Program-made: the position numbers and the translations under genes | Shown here: one piece after another, positions 37,108-49,194 of the stretch | How the letters are laid out: each line of letters opens with the position of its first letter | Position numbering within the stretch: position 1 is the stretch's first letter | The notes under the pieces: model-generated | The model's input: only the letters and a program-made list of their open reading frames with translations | Told to the model about the DNA's origin: nothing | Databases searched by the model: none | Assembly (NCBI RefSeq): GCF_011386835.1 | Contig: NC_088798.1 | Coordinates: forward strand, 4,216,001-4,280,000 | Direction of reading: 5' to 3' | Length of the DNA stretch: 64,000 bases | From: Chrysemys picta bellii | Lineage: Eukaryota > Chordata > Testudines > Emydidae

Positions 37108-38359
37108 GTAAGGAAAAAGAGCTTCTCACTCAGCCTGAGTTTAGATCATCTTTAATGTGGGCCACATTTCTTATATGTAGTTAATTGCTCAATGAAAGCC
37201 ATTATCACCAATTTATTAAAATATATGTGAATGATATTCTGGAAAAAGTACTATATTGAATCCCAAGAGAGGAGTGAGTTTGGAACTGAATGAGAATTGC
37301 ATGAAAATTATTCCAGGCTTCGTTGATATTGGTGGCCTAGTTATATCCCATTGTCGGCCACAGCATTATCAGAAGAGCCCTGGAAATTCTTTACTTCATT
37401 CATAGAGGTATTTAGCTGTGTATGATTTTTTTTTTTTGTCCTCCCTTCTTTCTGTTCACATGAACATCACTGTGCTGGGTAATGCTAAAATGATTGCTGT
37501 GATCAAGCACATCAGATGCGATGACTCTTCCAGTCCACGTGCATGTTTCCACCCTACAGTTTTTAGGCGATATTAGTTTTTAACTCGTATTTAACTCATA
37601 CGTTGGAAGGAAAAATCCTTTGGAGTTGTAAAGGAATTATTACAATAATTTTCACTGAGAGAGATACCGTACTGTGTGTTGCTGGTTGAAATTCTGTAGT
37701 TAGATAGAGCTTGGCTCACTAGTGCAGTGGGGTGATCACGTTAGACCTCAAGCTCTAGTGCTTTGGTTCTGGGACAGTGACGGTGGGATACGGTGCAGGG
37801 ACACGGAGCTCAATCCCCGTGGGTAGAAGTGCCTTTTTATTTTCTAGCAATTCCCAGTTGACAAGCTTTGCAGACAACAACAAATGTCCAGGCATGCTTA
37901 GCTGGATAGAGGGATACCATGGCATGAGTCCTCTGTGGGGGAGAATTCTCATGTCATAGAGGATCTTTATATGGACATCAGAAAACTGAGATGGCATTAC
38001 TCTCATAAGCACTAGTTTACCGAGGTTTATAACTCCTGAAATAAGCCCTTTCTGGCTGATGCAATGCAGCAAATGTGGCTCAGTCTGTACATGTTTAAAG
38101 GAATAGGAAGAGCAAAACGGTGTGTATGTTTGAAGTCTATTTGCACACATGCACAGTTTTACTGAAGATATTCTTCATGATCAAAAATACTCAAAGCTCT
38201 ACGACACGCAACATTTGCAGCTAGACAAGTAGGAATTGCTATGTGCAGACTGATCCTGAGAGCATCAGTTACTGTTCGACGTACTTTATAGAAAGTACAA
38301 AGGGCATGAACTCTCTAAGTGCTGGTTAATTATACTGCAGTTTGTGTCCTTGTTCATAG
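37108..38359 (+). other. MAST2 intron, no recognised element
   Basis: AT-rich intron with a T run near 37426-37438. No supported element. Confidence 0.55.
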
Positions 38360-38469
38360 CTCGTTCTGAACGGTACCAGCACCTAGATTCAGAAGAAGAT
38401 GAAGACACAAATGATGATGATCATGTAGAAATTAGGCAGTTCTCATCTTGCTCACCACGGTTCAGTAAG
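38360..38469 (+). CDS. MAST2: MAST2 exon 13 of window (acidic linker)
   Basis: This 110-bp exon has acceptor catag and donor GTAAGG. It encodes [20 protein letters not shown] and then [16 protein letters not shown]. The acidic stretch followed by the conserved [12 protein letters not shown] motif is shared by MAST family members. It ends in phase 0. Confidence 0.95.
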
Positions 38470-38937
38470 GTAAGGGCATACTAGTTTGTTTAAAATCATA
38501 GTCTTATGTAGATTTTTCTGTTAAAGTCATAAGTTGCCCTCTAAAAAAAACAATGTTCAAATAATACGAAGGGGCCACACAGTCTTTAACACTCATTGAA
38601 GTTAAGCATTTTAGACAGAAAGGACAGTGCACCGTGGTTTGTGTCCGCTGTCTGTACTGCAGTAGTTTATCTTCAATAATGGACTCTGTACACATGGTAG
38701 TACTGCAACGCTTATTCTAGGTTGCCCTGAAATAACAGGTGGGGTTCAAGAGGTCTCAAAATAGGTCTACTATTGATATTAAATAAAAACCCAAGTCCAT
38801 TTTGTGACGGGCTCCATATATGGTCCAAATGCTGTTTCACCATGCATGTAAACAGACCTGAACTTGTTCTAAACACTAAGACATCTTCCTTCCTTGGTGG
38901 GCCTGTTAGTGTTAATAAGAGTTACATACAGTACCCC

Positions 38938-39305
38938 TGTATCATAGCATCATAGAAATGTAGGGCTGGAAGAGACCGCGAGAAGTTATCATATCCAGTG
39001 CCATGCACTGAGGCAGGACCACGTAAAGTTAGACCATCCCTGGCAGATGTTCAACCTGTTCTTAAAAACCTCCAGTGATGGGGATTCCCTTGGAAGCCTG
39101 TTCCAAAACTTAATTACCCTTGTAATTAGAAAGTTTTTCTTAATAGCTAAGAAAAAATCTCCCTTGCTGCAGATAAAGCCCATTGCTTCTTGTCCAATCT
39201 TCAGTAGACACGGAGAACAGTTTATCACTGTCCTCTTTATAACAGTGAAAGAGAGTATCTCACTGCCCTATTTGAAAGTACCTCGAGGGTTGTAATATTA
39301 TCCAG
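38938..39305 (-). mobile_element. CR1 LINE 3' fragment (minus)
   Basis: The text 'atcatagaaatgtagggctggaagagacc' is the reverse of the CR1 3' end. Continuing 'aagcctgttccaaaacttaattacccttg' matches the CR1 region before the tail. It is truncated at its 5' end. Confidence 0.85.
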
Positions 39306-40360
39306 TCTTCTCTGTGGACCTGGCTCAGGTATCACCATGGTTTTAACTAGCATTAACTTCAGAGGGCTGGCTCCTGGTTTACACCACTATAAGTAAGACT
39401 GAAATTGGACCTGAGAATTAGTTGGGACCTTGAACAGGTTTTTACAAATCCATAAGTCTTGATTTCCTTTTCCACCTTATCCCCCTGTTATGAGAAGCAA
39501 TTAATCTGTTAGGCTGCAACTTCGGTTCAGTATTTTTGGCACAAAGAGAGAAAGTCCACTGCAATACGTTTATGTTCAGATTTAGAAAATGCTGCAACAT
39601 CTGTAGAAGGGGAAGAATAAAAAGCTCTTTATATTTTGAAAAGCTTGTCTGACAATTTAGCCAAATAAATTATTAATAGCTTTCTTGTTGATGTGCTGTA
39701 TTTTTAATAACAGCATTTTTATTAATTTCATCTTATGAAAATCAGGTCCACAATCAAATAGAGTTTTAAAAGCTGTAAAAGGTTTTTTTGTTTGTTAATT
39801 GGTTAATTATTTAAAATATCACTGTACAGCAGAGGGAGGCACATTGGTTGAGCTGTGAGCAGCACAGCAAATTCCTTAAAGAGGACGAGACTCTTTTGTT
39901 GAAAAGGTTTAGTGAACTTGGGGCAATATTGATAGAATCACAGTAATGAAACGAGGTCATCAGCAGGATGCTAATGGCAGAGTTGAGTTTGTGTGGTAAG
40001 ATGTCATGATCTAGATGTCTGCCTTGAGCCTTCAGCACTTTGTGGAGCCGGTTAAAATTTTAGCATTAAAATGGCCTTTGTAGCATCACAATTGCATATC
40101 TGAGTGCAGGTATTACAGCAGAAGGACATATGTCACAGTTATAAAATCTTGCCTCTTCCCTTCTCCCCGATATACGTTGACTGAGCATATCACATCTGTG
40201 TTGGGTCCTGCATTAGCTAATCAAAGAACGTTGCCAAGTTCAGGTTTTAAACCAAGCTTCCATTCTGGGAGAGAAATACCTTTTGATTCGATAAGGACTT
40301 GCAGGACTGTTTACTACATGCTTCATACAGATGGATCTTAAGAGCTTTTGCTATATGCAG
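39306..40360 (+). other. MAST2 intron part, no recognised element
   Basis: AT-rich sequence before the exon at 40361. No element recognised. Confidence 0.6.
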
Positions 40361-40512
40361 GTGTACAGCAGTATGGAACGTCTTTCCATCCACGAAGAGA
40401 GGAAAACACCACCAACTAAGCGCAGTCTCAGCGAGGAAAAAGATGATCGGCTAGACAGCCTCGGTGGTCTGAAAAGTCGGGATCGCAGCTGGGTGATTGG
40501 CTCTCCTGAAAT
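40361..40512 (+). CDS. MAST2: MAST2 exon 14 of window (Ser-rich linker)
   Basis: This 152-bp exon has acceptor tgcag and donor GTGAGT. It encodes VYSSMERLSIHEERKTPPTK and then RSLSEEKDDRLDSLGGLKSR to WVIGSPE. It resembles the post-kinase linker of MAST2. An Ile codon is split 2+1 at the 3' end. Confidence 0.95.
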
Positions 40513-41565
40513 GTGAGTTTATTAGACTTGTACTTTTTATTTAATCACAAAGAAGGCTTTTTTCCCATCTACTTTGACATCAGAAACTCTTACAGCTGCA
40601 ATTCAGTGTAAAATCTCTGTACTACTTAAAAGCATCTCATTAAGGTCTAACATTATGTAAGCTTACAGCGAAGATGTAAAATAAAGCAAAGGGTATTCTG
40701 CTCGTAAGCAAAACTTCCTTCCTGAGAATGGACAAAATTCCCAATCCAAACGTCTCAACCTCCAGGGGTTCAAAATCCAGTTCTCCCCACATTCTCTCCT
40801 GCCACAAATCAGAAAAATATTGGTCTTTCCACAGTTCTGAATACAAGAAATAATTGTGTCCTGTCATCTCTGTTGTTAGCAAAATGTCATAATACTCAGA
40901 AAATAGAAATCTCACACACCTCCCTTGTGCCCAGAATGATTGAAATAATTGTTGGATTCAGCTTAATGGAGAAAATAACTACACAAGTTACAGAATGGGG
41001 GATCATCTGCTAAAACATGGTGTCACATGGATGCATTTAAGGTGGTTGTGATCTAGAATGTCTTTCCTACATGACACCTTTACTGAAAACACTTGATAGA
41101 TTACATGTGTAACTAATATAAACTGATCCTGCTCAGGCCTTGCTTGTGCAAAATGTTGTTATAAAAATAAGTCTAAAAAATTAAAAAGAGCAGGTAAAAG
41201 CATAAGATGATAGGTACAAGTGTTTGCATTTCTGTGCCCTGTTATTGGTAATAACGATTGTTATAATAATTTGTCTCACCTTCATTGCGTTGTATTTTGT
41301 TTGATTTTGTACTTATCTTAAAAAGTTAATAAGGGAAAACAATCCAGATCTGAATTTTGCAAATACCCATAACTTTTAATGGTCCAAACAATAACCCTAA
41401 ACTAAGCTTCCTCCCCAGACAAATTGGGAGGCTTGAACCTGGAATCATATTGCTTTGACTTGAGCTTACTCATTATTTTTGTGATACCAATAACAACCAC
41501 TTGCTCTTTGGCATTATGAATTATCACAGCCCAACCAGTGACCTGGTCATGCTTTTTTTCCTCAG
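40513..41565 (+). other. MAST2 intron, no recognised element
   Basis: AT-rich 1.05-kb intron. No repeat recognised. Confidence 0.6.
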
Positions 41566-41876
41566 ACTGCGTAAGCGCTTGTCCGTGTCTGAATCCTCAC
41601 ACACAGAGAGCGACTCCAGTCCGCCTCTTACTGTTCGGCGGCGTTGTTCGGGGCTTCTCGACATGCCCCGGTTCGCCATCTCAGCTGAGGAAGAAGGACT
41701 TGCCCCCAAAAAGCAACAGTCAGATGGAACGTTACTATCTACAGTACAGTCACGTGAGGGGCTCCCCCTGCCAATTCCAGAAAAACCTGTGGAGCGAGAG
41801 CTGCACTTACATGAAGACACTGGGCCAACAACACCCTCTTCAACCATCAGCAACATCAGCAGCTCAACCCTGACAG
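41566..41876 (+). CDS. MAST2: MAST2 exon 15 of window (Ser-rich linker)
   Basis: This 311-bp exon has acceptor cctcag and donor GTATGC. It starts LRKRLSVSESSHTESDSSPP followed by LTVRRRCSGLLDMPRF, a conserved block of MAST1-3. The remainder (EEEGLAPKKQQSDGTLLS onward, then TPSSTISNISSSTLT) is poorly conserved and low in complexity. The basic-Ser blocks are plausible phosphorylation and 14-3-3 sites, which is inference only. Confidence 0.94.
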
Positions 41877-42152
41877 GTATGCACCTGGTGGGATGGGATC
41901 ACTGCCATCAAGAAGTCCATTTTAGGGTGTAAATATTAGTTGCACTAAAATGTGGTTTTATGAGTAACATCTTTCGTTAGCATTGCATGGTAAATACTGC
42001 ACTAGTAAATTACTGTGGCTTTGTGTGTTTCTTTAAAGTAATTTTTAATCTCTTAAAACTTGTTTGCTTTACTTCAGACTAGTCCCTCTTTAAACTCGGC
42101 AAGGTCGCCCAACAGTTGCAAGACCCTGTTGCATATAACTTTACAAAATTTT

Positions 42153-42230
42153 AACTGTTTGGGCTGAAATTTCCCATGCCAGGTGTCTGCCTTGGGCTGA
42201 ATTTTTAGGAGAATTTTAGCCCAAACAGTT
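42153..42230. repeat. Small MITE-like repeat with inverted ends
   Basis: The ends aactgtttgggctgaaatt and gaattttagcccaaacagtt are inverted copies with one mismatch, 78 bp in total. The family is not named here. Confidence 0.65.
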
Positions 42231-42659
42231 CAGTTGTTTCCAAGAATAAGGTTAGGGGGAAATTTAACATGTTTTGCCCATGTTAAAAAAAAAGAATAAT
42301 CTGGTAACCTTTTTTTGAAAAGCTGTAGTGCCTCCCTTCTTTTGGAGCAGAGACTTGACCTTTGACATCCCAGTAAAACCCCGCCAAGTTATAAGCCATT
42401 CAAAAAATTGCAGTTTGCACATGCTCAGTAGAGACGTCTTAGATTTTAACACCTACATTCTCAGAACATTCCATCTGTCCTGGGCAGGACTGTATCCGAA
42501 ATTGTAGCTCTAGGCTGCTGCAGGCTGTGTCAGGTCCAGACCCCAGACTTGGGAGCAGGGAGACTCTCTCTCCTGTGCTTTCGATGACCCCCATGCTGGG
42601 CCCAAGCAGTATGGAGAAGGAGGCTGCCTGATTTGAATATGGGATAAGAGCAGCATCTG

Positions 42660-43300
42660 AGCAGGGAGTAGATTGGGAGAAGGGGCTGGGGTGGGACAGA
42701 AAATTGGACTGGAGGTTGATGAGGAGAAAGAAGGACTGGGGTGGGGAATGGGATTGTCTGGGAAAGGAAGCTTGGACTGGGAGCTAGAGGAAGGGGGCTA
42801 TGCCTGGCGAGGCAAGGTGACTGGGATGAGAATCCAGAGAGTGAACTGGAGGGGGCAGTAGAAGCCAGTAGGTGTGGGGGAGACTGAGATCAGATGAGGA
42901 GCCTGGGAGCGGGGCAGAGAATGGGACTGGCTGGGTTAGGAGATTGAGACTGAGAACCAGTGGAGTAGGGGGAAGGAGATGATGGGAGAGGTAAGACAGA
43001 TCGGACAAGGAGCCAGAGTGTGTGGGAGAGAACCGGGACTGACTGGACAATTTGTTGGGAGAAAAACAAGGAACAGCTGGTGGAGAGGGGATTCAGATGG
43101 AGAGTAAAGAGGGATGAGACTTGGGCAGGGCAAGGAGACTGGGACTGGGATGAGAAGCCTGAGAAGTGGAGACTGAGACTGTCCAGGGTGAGGAGAATGG
43201 GACTGGGACAAGGAACCAGGGGAGGGGAAGAGACAGGACTGGGACAGAGACTGGTTGGAGGGGACAGGGCAGAATGGGTCAAACTCAGGGGAAATAGGCA
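42660..43300. repeat. Degenerate G/A-rich minisatellite-like tract
   Basis: About 640 bp of strongly purine-rich plus strand carries many imperfect copies of 'gactgggA(c/t)' blocks, for example 'gagactgggactgggatgagaagcc' near 43137. The opposite strand shows long spurious Pro/Ser/Leu frames. It looks like a decayed tandem array. Confidence 0.7.
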
Positions 43301-43631
43301 GAAGCATCTGTGCCTACTAGAGCACACTTCCTTCCAAGCCTAGAATGTAACCAATAATTCTCAGTCTCACCATTCCTCTGAAATCTTCGAAATCCACAGG
43401 CAGTGTCCCATACCCCTCTAATGGTGATCGACATAGAGGATGACAACCTACTACTGCTATCGGTTACTCCGTTAGCTCAAGTAACAGAGGTCTGTGCAGT
43501 GGATCTAAAGGTCCCAACCCTGCTGATGACCCTTGGGTGTTAATATGATGTCGCAAGATGGAGTTTGTTTTTTCAGCTTGCTTTATTAAAAACCTCGGAA
43601 ATTACCTACCAAAAAACTGTTTAAAAAGCAT

Positions 43632-44045
43632 TGTTAAAGTTACAAAGTCAAGCACTCAAAAGATAGTAAATGGCAGAATTAAGATTGCCTGTGCAACCTT
43701 AATTTGGCTCCCTTGTGCATTTACATTATAATATGGAGATGTACCTATCTCATAGAACTGGAAGGGACCCTGAAAGGTCATCGAGTCCAGCCCCCTGCCT
43801 TCACTAGCAGGACCAAGTACTGATTTTGCCCCAGCTCCCTAAGTGGCCCCCTCAAGGATTGAACTCACAACCCTGGATTTAGCAGGCCAATGCTCAAACC
43901 ACTGAGCTATCCCTCCCACCCTTTAATTACGTGATCACATACTATATTTTCCGCAGGGCCCCTGCCTCACACAGTGCACAGATCAGATCTGCTGTGGGGA
44001 TGAATCAGAGTTGTGTAGTGAAGGAGACTATTGTCTATAGACCCC
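43632..44045 (+). repeat. Old interspersed repeat, split by a SINE
   Basis: Left part 43632-43732 ('gttacaaagtcaagcactcaaaag') and right part 43922-44045 ('gtgatcacatactatattttccgcagggcccctgcctc') match a second copy at 61862-61954 plus 62400-62560. The SINE at 43733-43921 separates the two parts. An inverted piece of the same repeat lies at 44650-44735. Confidence 0.7.
43733..43921 (-). mobile_element. Cry-type tRNA-derived SINE (minus)
   Basis: This is a full-length minus copy with the tail 'ggagatgtacctatctcatagaactggaaggg' and head 'aaaccactgagctatccctccc'. It inserted into an older repeat. Confidence 0.92.
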
Positions 44046-44419
44046 TGCTTCATTTGTTTCAGAAGTTGGAAGGTGTGGAGTGAATGAGGCAGGGAACTGC
44101 AGGAAGAGAAAAGACAATACCATGGTCATAGATGAATGCTTCCCTGGGGAACTGGATTTTATCCCTGCCTCTGCCCCAGAGTTCCTATGAGATGCCGGTC
44201 CAGTTGCTTAAACCAAACGTTTCCCAGATGGTCACTTATTGTGGTGTTCCTCCTTTTCTGGGTGCTGACTTGAGGTTTGGGGTCTGATTTGAAGAAGTGC
44301 TGTGCTCACAGTTGCAACTGAAGTCTGTGCTTTGAACATATGAAGTGCTATATAATGCTAAGTCCTCTGAAAAATTAGCTCATCTGCACCTCAATTTGGA
44401 CAATCATAATGAATGAATA

Positions 44420-44560
44420 CCTTTGACCTTAATCGCTCTCTGCCTCAGTTCCTCAACTGTAGAATGGGGATGATAACCCCCCATGTTTCCCAGGAGTGGT
44501 TTGTGAAGCACTCAGTTATTATAGTGATGGGCACCATAGAGAAGCCCAGGAGGAAATTAA
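44420..44560 (+). repeat. MIR/L2-like relic
   Basis: The text 'ctctgcctcagttcctcaactgtagaatggggatgataa' is the characteristic MIR 3' region, followed by 'gtttgtgaagcactcag'. Confidence 0.75.
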
Positions 44561-44649
44561 TAATTCTGTCCTCAGAGAAGAGTTTGAACAGTGTGTAGTA
44601 GGACAGGCCTGGGACCATACATTGAACAAAGAAGATCAAATATTGAACA

Positions 44650-44735
44650 CCTGCTCACTGCGTGAGCACCATCCATTCTGTACACTGAATGAGGCAGGGT
44701 CCCGTGGAAAAAATAGTATGTGATCATGTAACAAG
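44650..44735 (-). repeat. Inverted piece of the 43632 repeat
   Basis: The text 'cactgaatgaggcagggtcccgtggaaaaaatagtatgtgatca' is the reverse complement of the segment 'gatcacatactat...gggcccctgcctc' at 43928-43972. The pair could be the ends of one larger element of about 0.9 kb. Confidence 0.65.
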
Positions 44736-44737
44736 AC

Positions 44738-44909
44738 CAGTAGTTCTCAATCTGCAGCCCGTGGGCTGCGTGCGGCCCAATCAGCACCCAGTTGCAGCCC
44801 ATGACAGCCGCAGGGTCATACAGGTAACATATATATTGTGTGGATGTGGCCCATCTAACAGAGAAGCTGCATATGAGGCCCACAATGGTAAATAGATTGA
44901 GAACCGCTG
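44738..44909. mobile_element. hAT-type MITE
   Basis: The ends cagtagttctcaatc and gattgagaaccgctg are inverted copies. The interior 'gcccgtgggctgcgtgcggcccaatcagcacc' relates it to the 6823 and 20548 elements. The flanking 8-mers aacaagac and aattagac match at 6 of 8 positions. Confidence 0.8.
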
Positions 44910-44967
44910 AATTAGACTGTTAATTAAACTCTTCTAATGTAATTTTTGTGCCTCCCCCTCCCCCAAA

Positions 44968-45055
44968 GCATCTGCTTCCAGCCTGTGTCGAAAGGCAGGA
45001 TGCTGGGCTAGATGGACCACTGATCCGACCCTGTATGGCCGTTCTTCTGTAAATA
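44968..45055 (+). mobile_element. CR1 LINE 3' tail fragment
   Basis: The text 'aaggcaggatgctgggctagatggaccactgatccgaccctgtatggccgttctt' is the CR1 3' UTR end. Confidence 0.85.
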
Positions 45056-45478
45056 GCATAAAACCTAGTTCAGTTGTTGCAGCCTTTAAGGTTGACAGTT
45101 CTTGCTGGTAATAAAAATAATGAGAATACTTCCTCAAACCTCCCCTGGTTATTTGCCATATAAACAATTCTGTCTAAATGGCTTACTACTTTAAAGCTGT
45201 GCTAGAGAGTTAGGCTCCATCTAATTTTATTACTGCAGCAACTTAGTTTCAAGAACTGGCTTTCCAACAAATGAAAAACAGGTAATTCTTGGCATACAGA
45301 AGAACACCAGCGGTTATAAATTTCTATAAATAAGAACTCAAGCCCTGGGCTTGCTTCTGAGTAAAATTCACTGTTGGACTACATGTAAACATGACTTTGA
45401 TTTCATATATTTTGCCTGCGGGGGAATATGCTGTTAGGAATTCCCTATGGTTCTAATCTACTTTAATTTAAACTGTAG
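45056..45478 (+). other. MAST2 intron part, no recognised element
   Basis: AT-rich sequence before the exon at 45479. Nothing recognised. Confidence 0.6.
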
Positions 45479-45694
45479 CCGGGAGCACTACAGATTTCTC
45501 TGATCAGCGCATTCGTAGCAATAGCAACGAGGGTCCAGATTTTACCACTCCAAAAGCCATCAGCGACTTGGCAGTACGGCGGGCACGGCACCGGTTGCTC
45601 TCTGGGGAATCGGGGGAGAAACGTACCTCGAGACCTGTCAACAAAGTGATTAAATCGGCATCAGCTACAGCCCTCTCCCTCCTGATTCCCTCAG
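45479..45694 (+). CDS. MAST2: MAST2 exon 16 of window (linker)
   Basis: This 216-bp exon has acceptor ctgtag and donor GTAAGA. It encodes GSTTDFSDQRIRSNSNEGPD and then FTTPKAISDLAVRRARHRLL, followed by the conserved RPVNKVIKSASATALSLLIPS block. The last motif precedes the PDZ domain in MAST kinases. The codon phase is 2 at the start and 1 at the end. Confidence 0.95.
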
Positions 45695-47626
45695 GTAAGA
45701 AATAAGCCACATTTAGATATTGTAAAAATGTGAATGCCTTGAACAAAAGACCTGCAGAAGGGACCTCTATGTTTTCTGCTCCTGCCAATAAAGATATTGT
45801 TCCTGAAGGAAGAGGAATTGGGACTCCTGCCTATTTGCCACTTACGTGGAAAAGGAGTATTATTTTGCTGAAGGCGGAGATGTACTTGTGATCTTGTGAC
45901 TACAGATACCATAAATGACAGCTGTGTCTCAGTGTCTCGATAGCAGCTTCTTTTGTTTAAATTGGCTCCAAGAACTTTGGCTGGTCTCTAGACAAGGATG
46001 CAGCAAGAATATCTATTAAAATTACAGACAAAACAAGTTTAACCCTTGTGCTGCTACTTCTCTGGACCTGATATCCCTAACATTTTGTTGAAATCATACA
46101 TATCTGGCGCATTCAGTTTCCAGAAATGTTCAGATGAGAGGGTTAAATACATTTAAGGAAGTTAGTACCAAACGGTGTGTATATAGAGATATGGATATAT
46201 CTTTATCATTTTTGGCACCAGATTGTGTCATGCATTAGAAGCCTCTGTCAAGCCGGGGTAGAAAGGGCCATGGTTCAGCAGACTCTCTGGGAGGAATTCT
46301 TGCTTTGTGCCCACTACCTCCCACCTCCCCTGTGTAGAGCTCAAGGCCTTACTGGAAGTCCCAGGGACTCTCTTGTTCCTGCCTAGTAGGAGACCAGGAA
46401 CGTCCCTGCAATTTGCAGCCCAACCAACAGTGCCAGTGTGCCAGGCCAGCACAATATCCTGGTACAGCAATACCAGCGATCATGTCTCTGTTGGAACCTG
46501 GGAGACAGACAGAAGATTGCTGTTTGGCTCCATTGTGATGACTTGCATTTCATTTCCTGCCGTTTGAGGGTTGGTTGGTTTTCTGACTACCAGCTCCCTC
46601 CTGAAATTCTCTAAAATGCTTGTTTAATTATCCAGTGGAGGCTCCGACAGAACTGTTCTCATCTGTCAGGTAAATACGTAATAGATGGCTCAGCAGGTGT
46701 TTCTTAATGGTCACTTCATAGCAGTTTTTCCTAGACGAATACAGGAGTTGTGTATTCAGTTCATATTTTTTATGTTTTGTAATGTAAATTATTTTATCAG
46801 CTTATCTAAGTATAGTAAGACTATTTTAATACATGTGCTGTTACTAATAATATGAGTAACAACTGTAATAGTTTTTAGCCAATAGGCCAATTGAATCACA
46901 CCCATGTAAGAGGGGAGCTGGGTTCTGCAGCTGCTCATTTGTAATATTATTTTTAAATCATTACAATGCTCCTGCATTGGCTACCTACTACTTGTAAATA
47001 TTTTGCTCCTTCTGAATTAAAACCCCCACAACTTCCTTGAGCCAGTAGTAATCCAACTCATATCAAATTTCATTTTTTAAATCCAGGTTGGTTTTGAGTT
47101 ACATTGGGCAAACAAGTGACCCACCCCATGTTGACTATTTATTTGAACAGTATATTCTCTAATCTAGAAACTGTCATCCCATATATATAAAAGCAGGTAT
47201 CTATATAAAATATAGTAAAAGAAATCTTTGGTGGACTGAAACTGTATACTCCAGGATTCTACCTGGAGCAAATATTTATGGTTGCATAATGAATCCCTGA
47301 AAATAGCTTTTCAAAATGGACACATTGGCCCAGCTGTAATTCTAGATGACAAACAACAATGCTGTACTAAGTACACAATAAGAAGCACTCACTTTTTTGG
47401 AAACAGCATTGATTTTGACCTTTCAGAGCACTTATTAATTAAAAAGACTGCAGGAAATGAACCTTGATACATTTGATACTAAAGGAATTTTTAATGCCGC
47501 TTTCACTAGCGTTATAAAAACGTAAGGAAGATTTCATTTCATTTTCATTTAGAATTTTAACAGGAGTTATATTTCCCTTTGAAGGTCAGGCTTTCTAATT
47601 TGCACTCCTTTGTATCATCACTGTAG
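45695..47626 (+). other. MAST2 intron, no recognised element
   Basis: Mostly AT-rich. The stretch 46210-46560 is more GC-rich with open frames on both strands but no domain I recognise. Confidence 0.5.
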
Positions 47627-47853
47627 ATCACCACACTTGTTCCCCATTGGCTAGTCCAATGTCACCTCATTCTCTGTCCTCCAACCCATCTTCAAGGGAC
47701 TCCTCACCAAGCCGAGACTTTTCTCCTGCTATCACAAACCCCAAACCACCAATCATTATCCATCGGGCTGGAAAGAAATACGGCTTTACCCTTCGTGCTA
47801 TTCGAGTCTACATGGGGGATACTGACGTCTATGCTGTGCATCACATGGTCTGG
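47627..47853 (+). CDS. MAST2: MAST2 exon 17 of window (PDZ domain, first part)
   Basis: This 227-bp exon has acceptor ctgtag and donor GTAAGT. It starts [20 protein letters not shown], then a Ser-rich [10 protein letters not shown] segment, then the PDZ start [20 protein letters not shown]. The carboxylate-binding loop reads KYGFT, the normal form for MAST PDZ domains. It ends YAVHHMVW in phase 0. Confidence 0.97.
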
Positions 47854-47968
47854 GTAAGTCACTGTTTTTCTAATAAGAATGCTCTTAGGGGCCGGGAATC
47901 CTTTCTTTCAAGATTGCAGGTTTAATCTATACTCTGTCCTTTTGCTGCCATGTATCCCCTCTCCTAAT

Positions 47969-48300
47969 TCAGACCCAAAGGAGTCTTTCGACAGACAAAA
48001 TCTTTAAAAACCCTAAGGGTTGTTTCAGCAGCAGTCCAACCCCGTCACAAAAATCACAACAGCTTTTTCCTTTTTCCACCACTGGTAACGTAGGTCTGCC
48101 TCCTTTTACCAGAAGTGCATACGTTAAAGCATTTGTCTTTGTGCAACTCTTCTTGCTCTCTATTAGGGTTGTCACATGAGGGTCAGTTACAGCTAATTCA
48201 TCGTGAGCTGTATAAGCAGTGATAGTTTGCTTCAGATCAACCCAGTCTGCTGGAATTTTCAAGACAGCCACTTGGAGTTGATTACATGCCTTAAACCATC
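47969..48300 (-). other. Unidentified antisense open frame in intron
   Basis: A minus-strand frame of about 110 codons, open from near 48300 to 47969, reads WFKACNQLQVAVLKIPADWV then DLKQTITAYTAHDELAVTDP and TTLIESKKSCTKTNALTYAL. It has no good ATG (a GTG at 48271 only) and no flanking splice signals that I trust. The composition looks protein-like. It may be a remnant of a retrocopy or transposon ORF. I do not recognise it. Confidence 0.25.
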
Positions 48301-49194
48301 AGTGCCTTTACATTGATTGTCCAGCCATTTGACATTCAGTTTAGCTGTGTATTATGCCAAGGGATCTTACTGGCTGTTTCTCCATATCTCTCTTCCTTCC
48401 CCTTACACAGTATACGATCTATGTGATCTTTCTTTGGCAATGTATATGACTGTTAACCATAATCATTTCCCCCAAAATGGTGTATATTATTTAAAATACA
48501 CTGTTTTAGAGTTATAAGAGAGGGTGGAAGGGAATGGTTTCTTAATATCCTTCTATATCAGTGTTTTGCAGACCTCATTAGGAGAGCCAGTCTTTGTATG
48601 TGGTGATCATTGTTTGATGCTGATCATTAAGTAGAAAAATGATCTGGAACTGGATTTTTCTCATAATGATAGTAGCTTCCCGTGGTCCCTTCTGCCTTCC
48701 CTTGACAAATTCTGTATTTATTAGCACTGTGGCTTGCAACCTCTTCAGTCCATATTGAAGAGAAAGCTGCCGCAACAAGTTACACCTCACCTTAAGGTTG
48801 CAAGCCCCTATTTTGAGGTGTGGATGGCAGCATCACCAATGGGGGAAAAGCCTTATGGGATGATTAGGGCATCACAGTTTAGAAAGTACTGTGCTAAATG
48901 ATGGGAGATGGGAAAAGAATTTGTTTGGAGTCAGATGCATGATATGTACAATCTCAATGCCTGGAAACTAGTCTGACAGGAGAATGAGGCTACAAGACTT
49001 TTTAGCCAGCTTCCAAGAGACATGCTCCAGGATGCTTAATTCTGAAGCTCAGTGGACTTAATTTTTTATATATGGATATCAAGAGTATTCAGAGCGATAA
49101 TATAATGAGCAAAAATGTGCAATGACACTTAACCTCATGGTTCAAGGCTTAAGCCAATTTCTAACTCCTAGAGATCAGGATGAGACCTGTGGGG

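Noticed and set aside
42890..43327. Pro/Ser/Leu-rich minus-strand frames of 88-145 codons
   Set aside because: They are the complement of the degenerate purine-rich tandem tract. No start context or conservation is visible.
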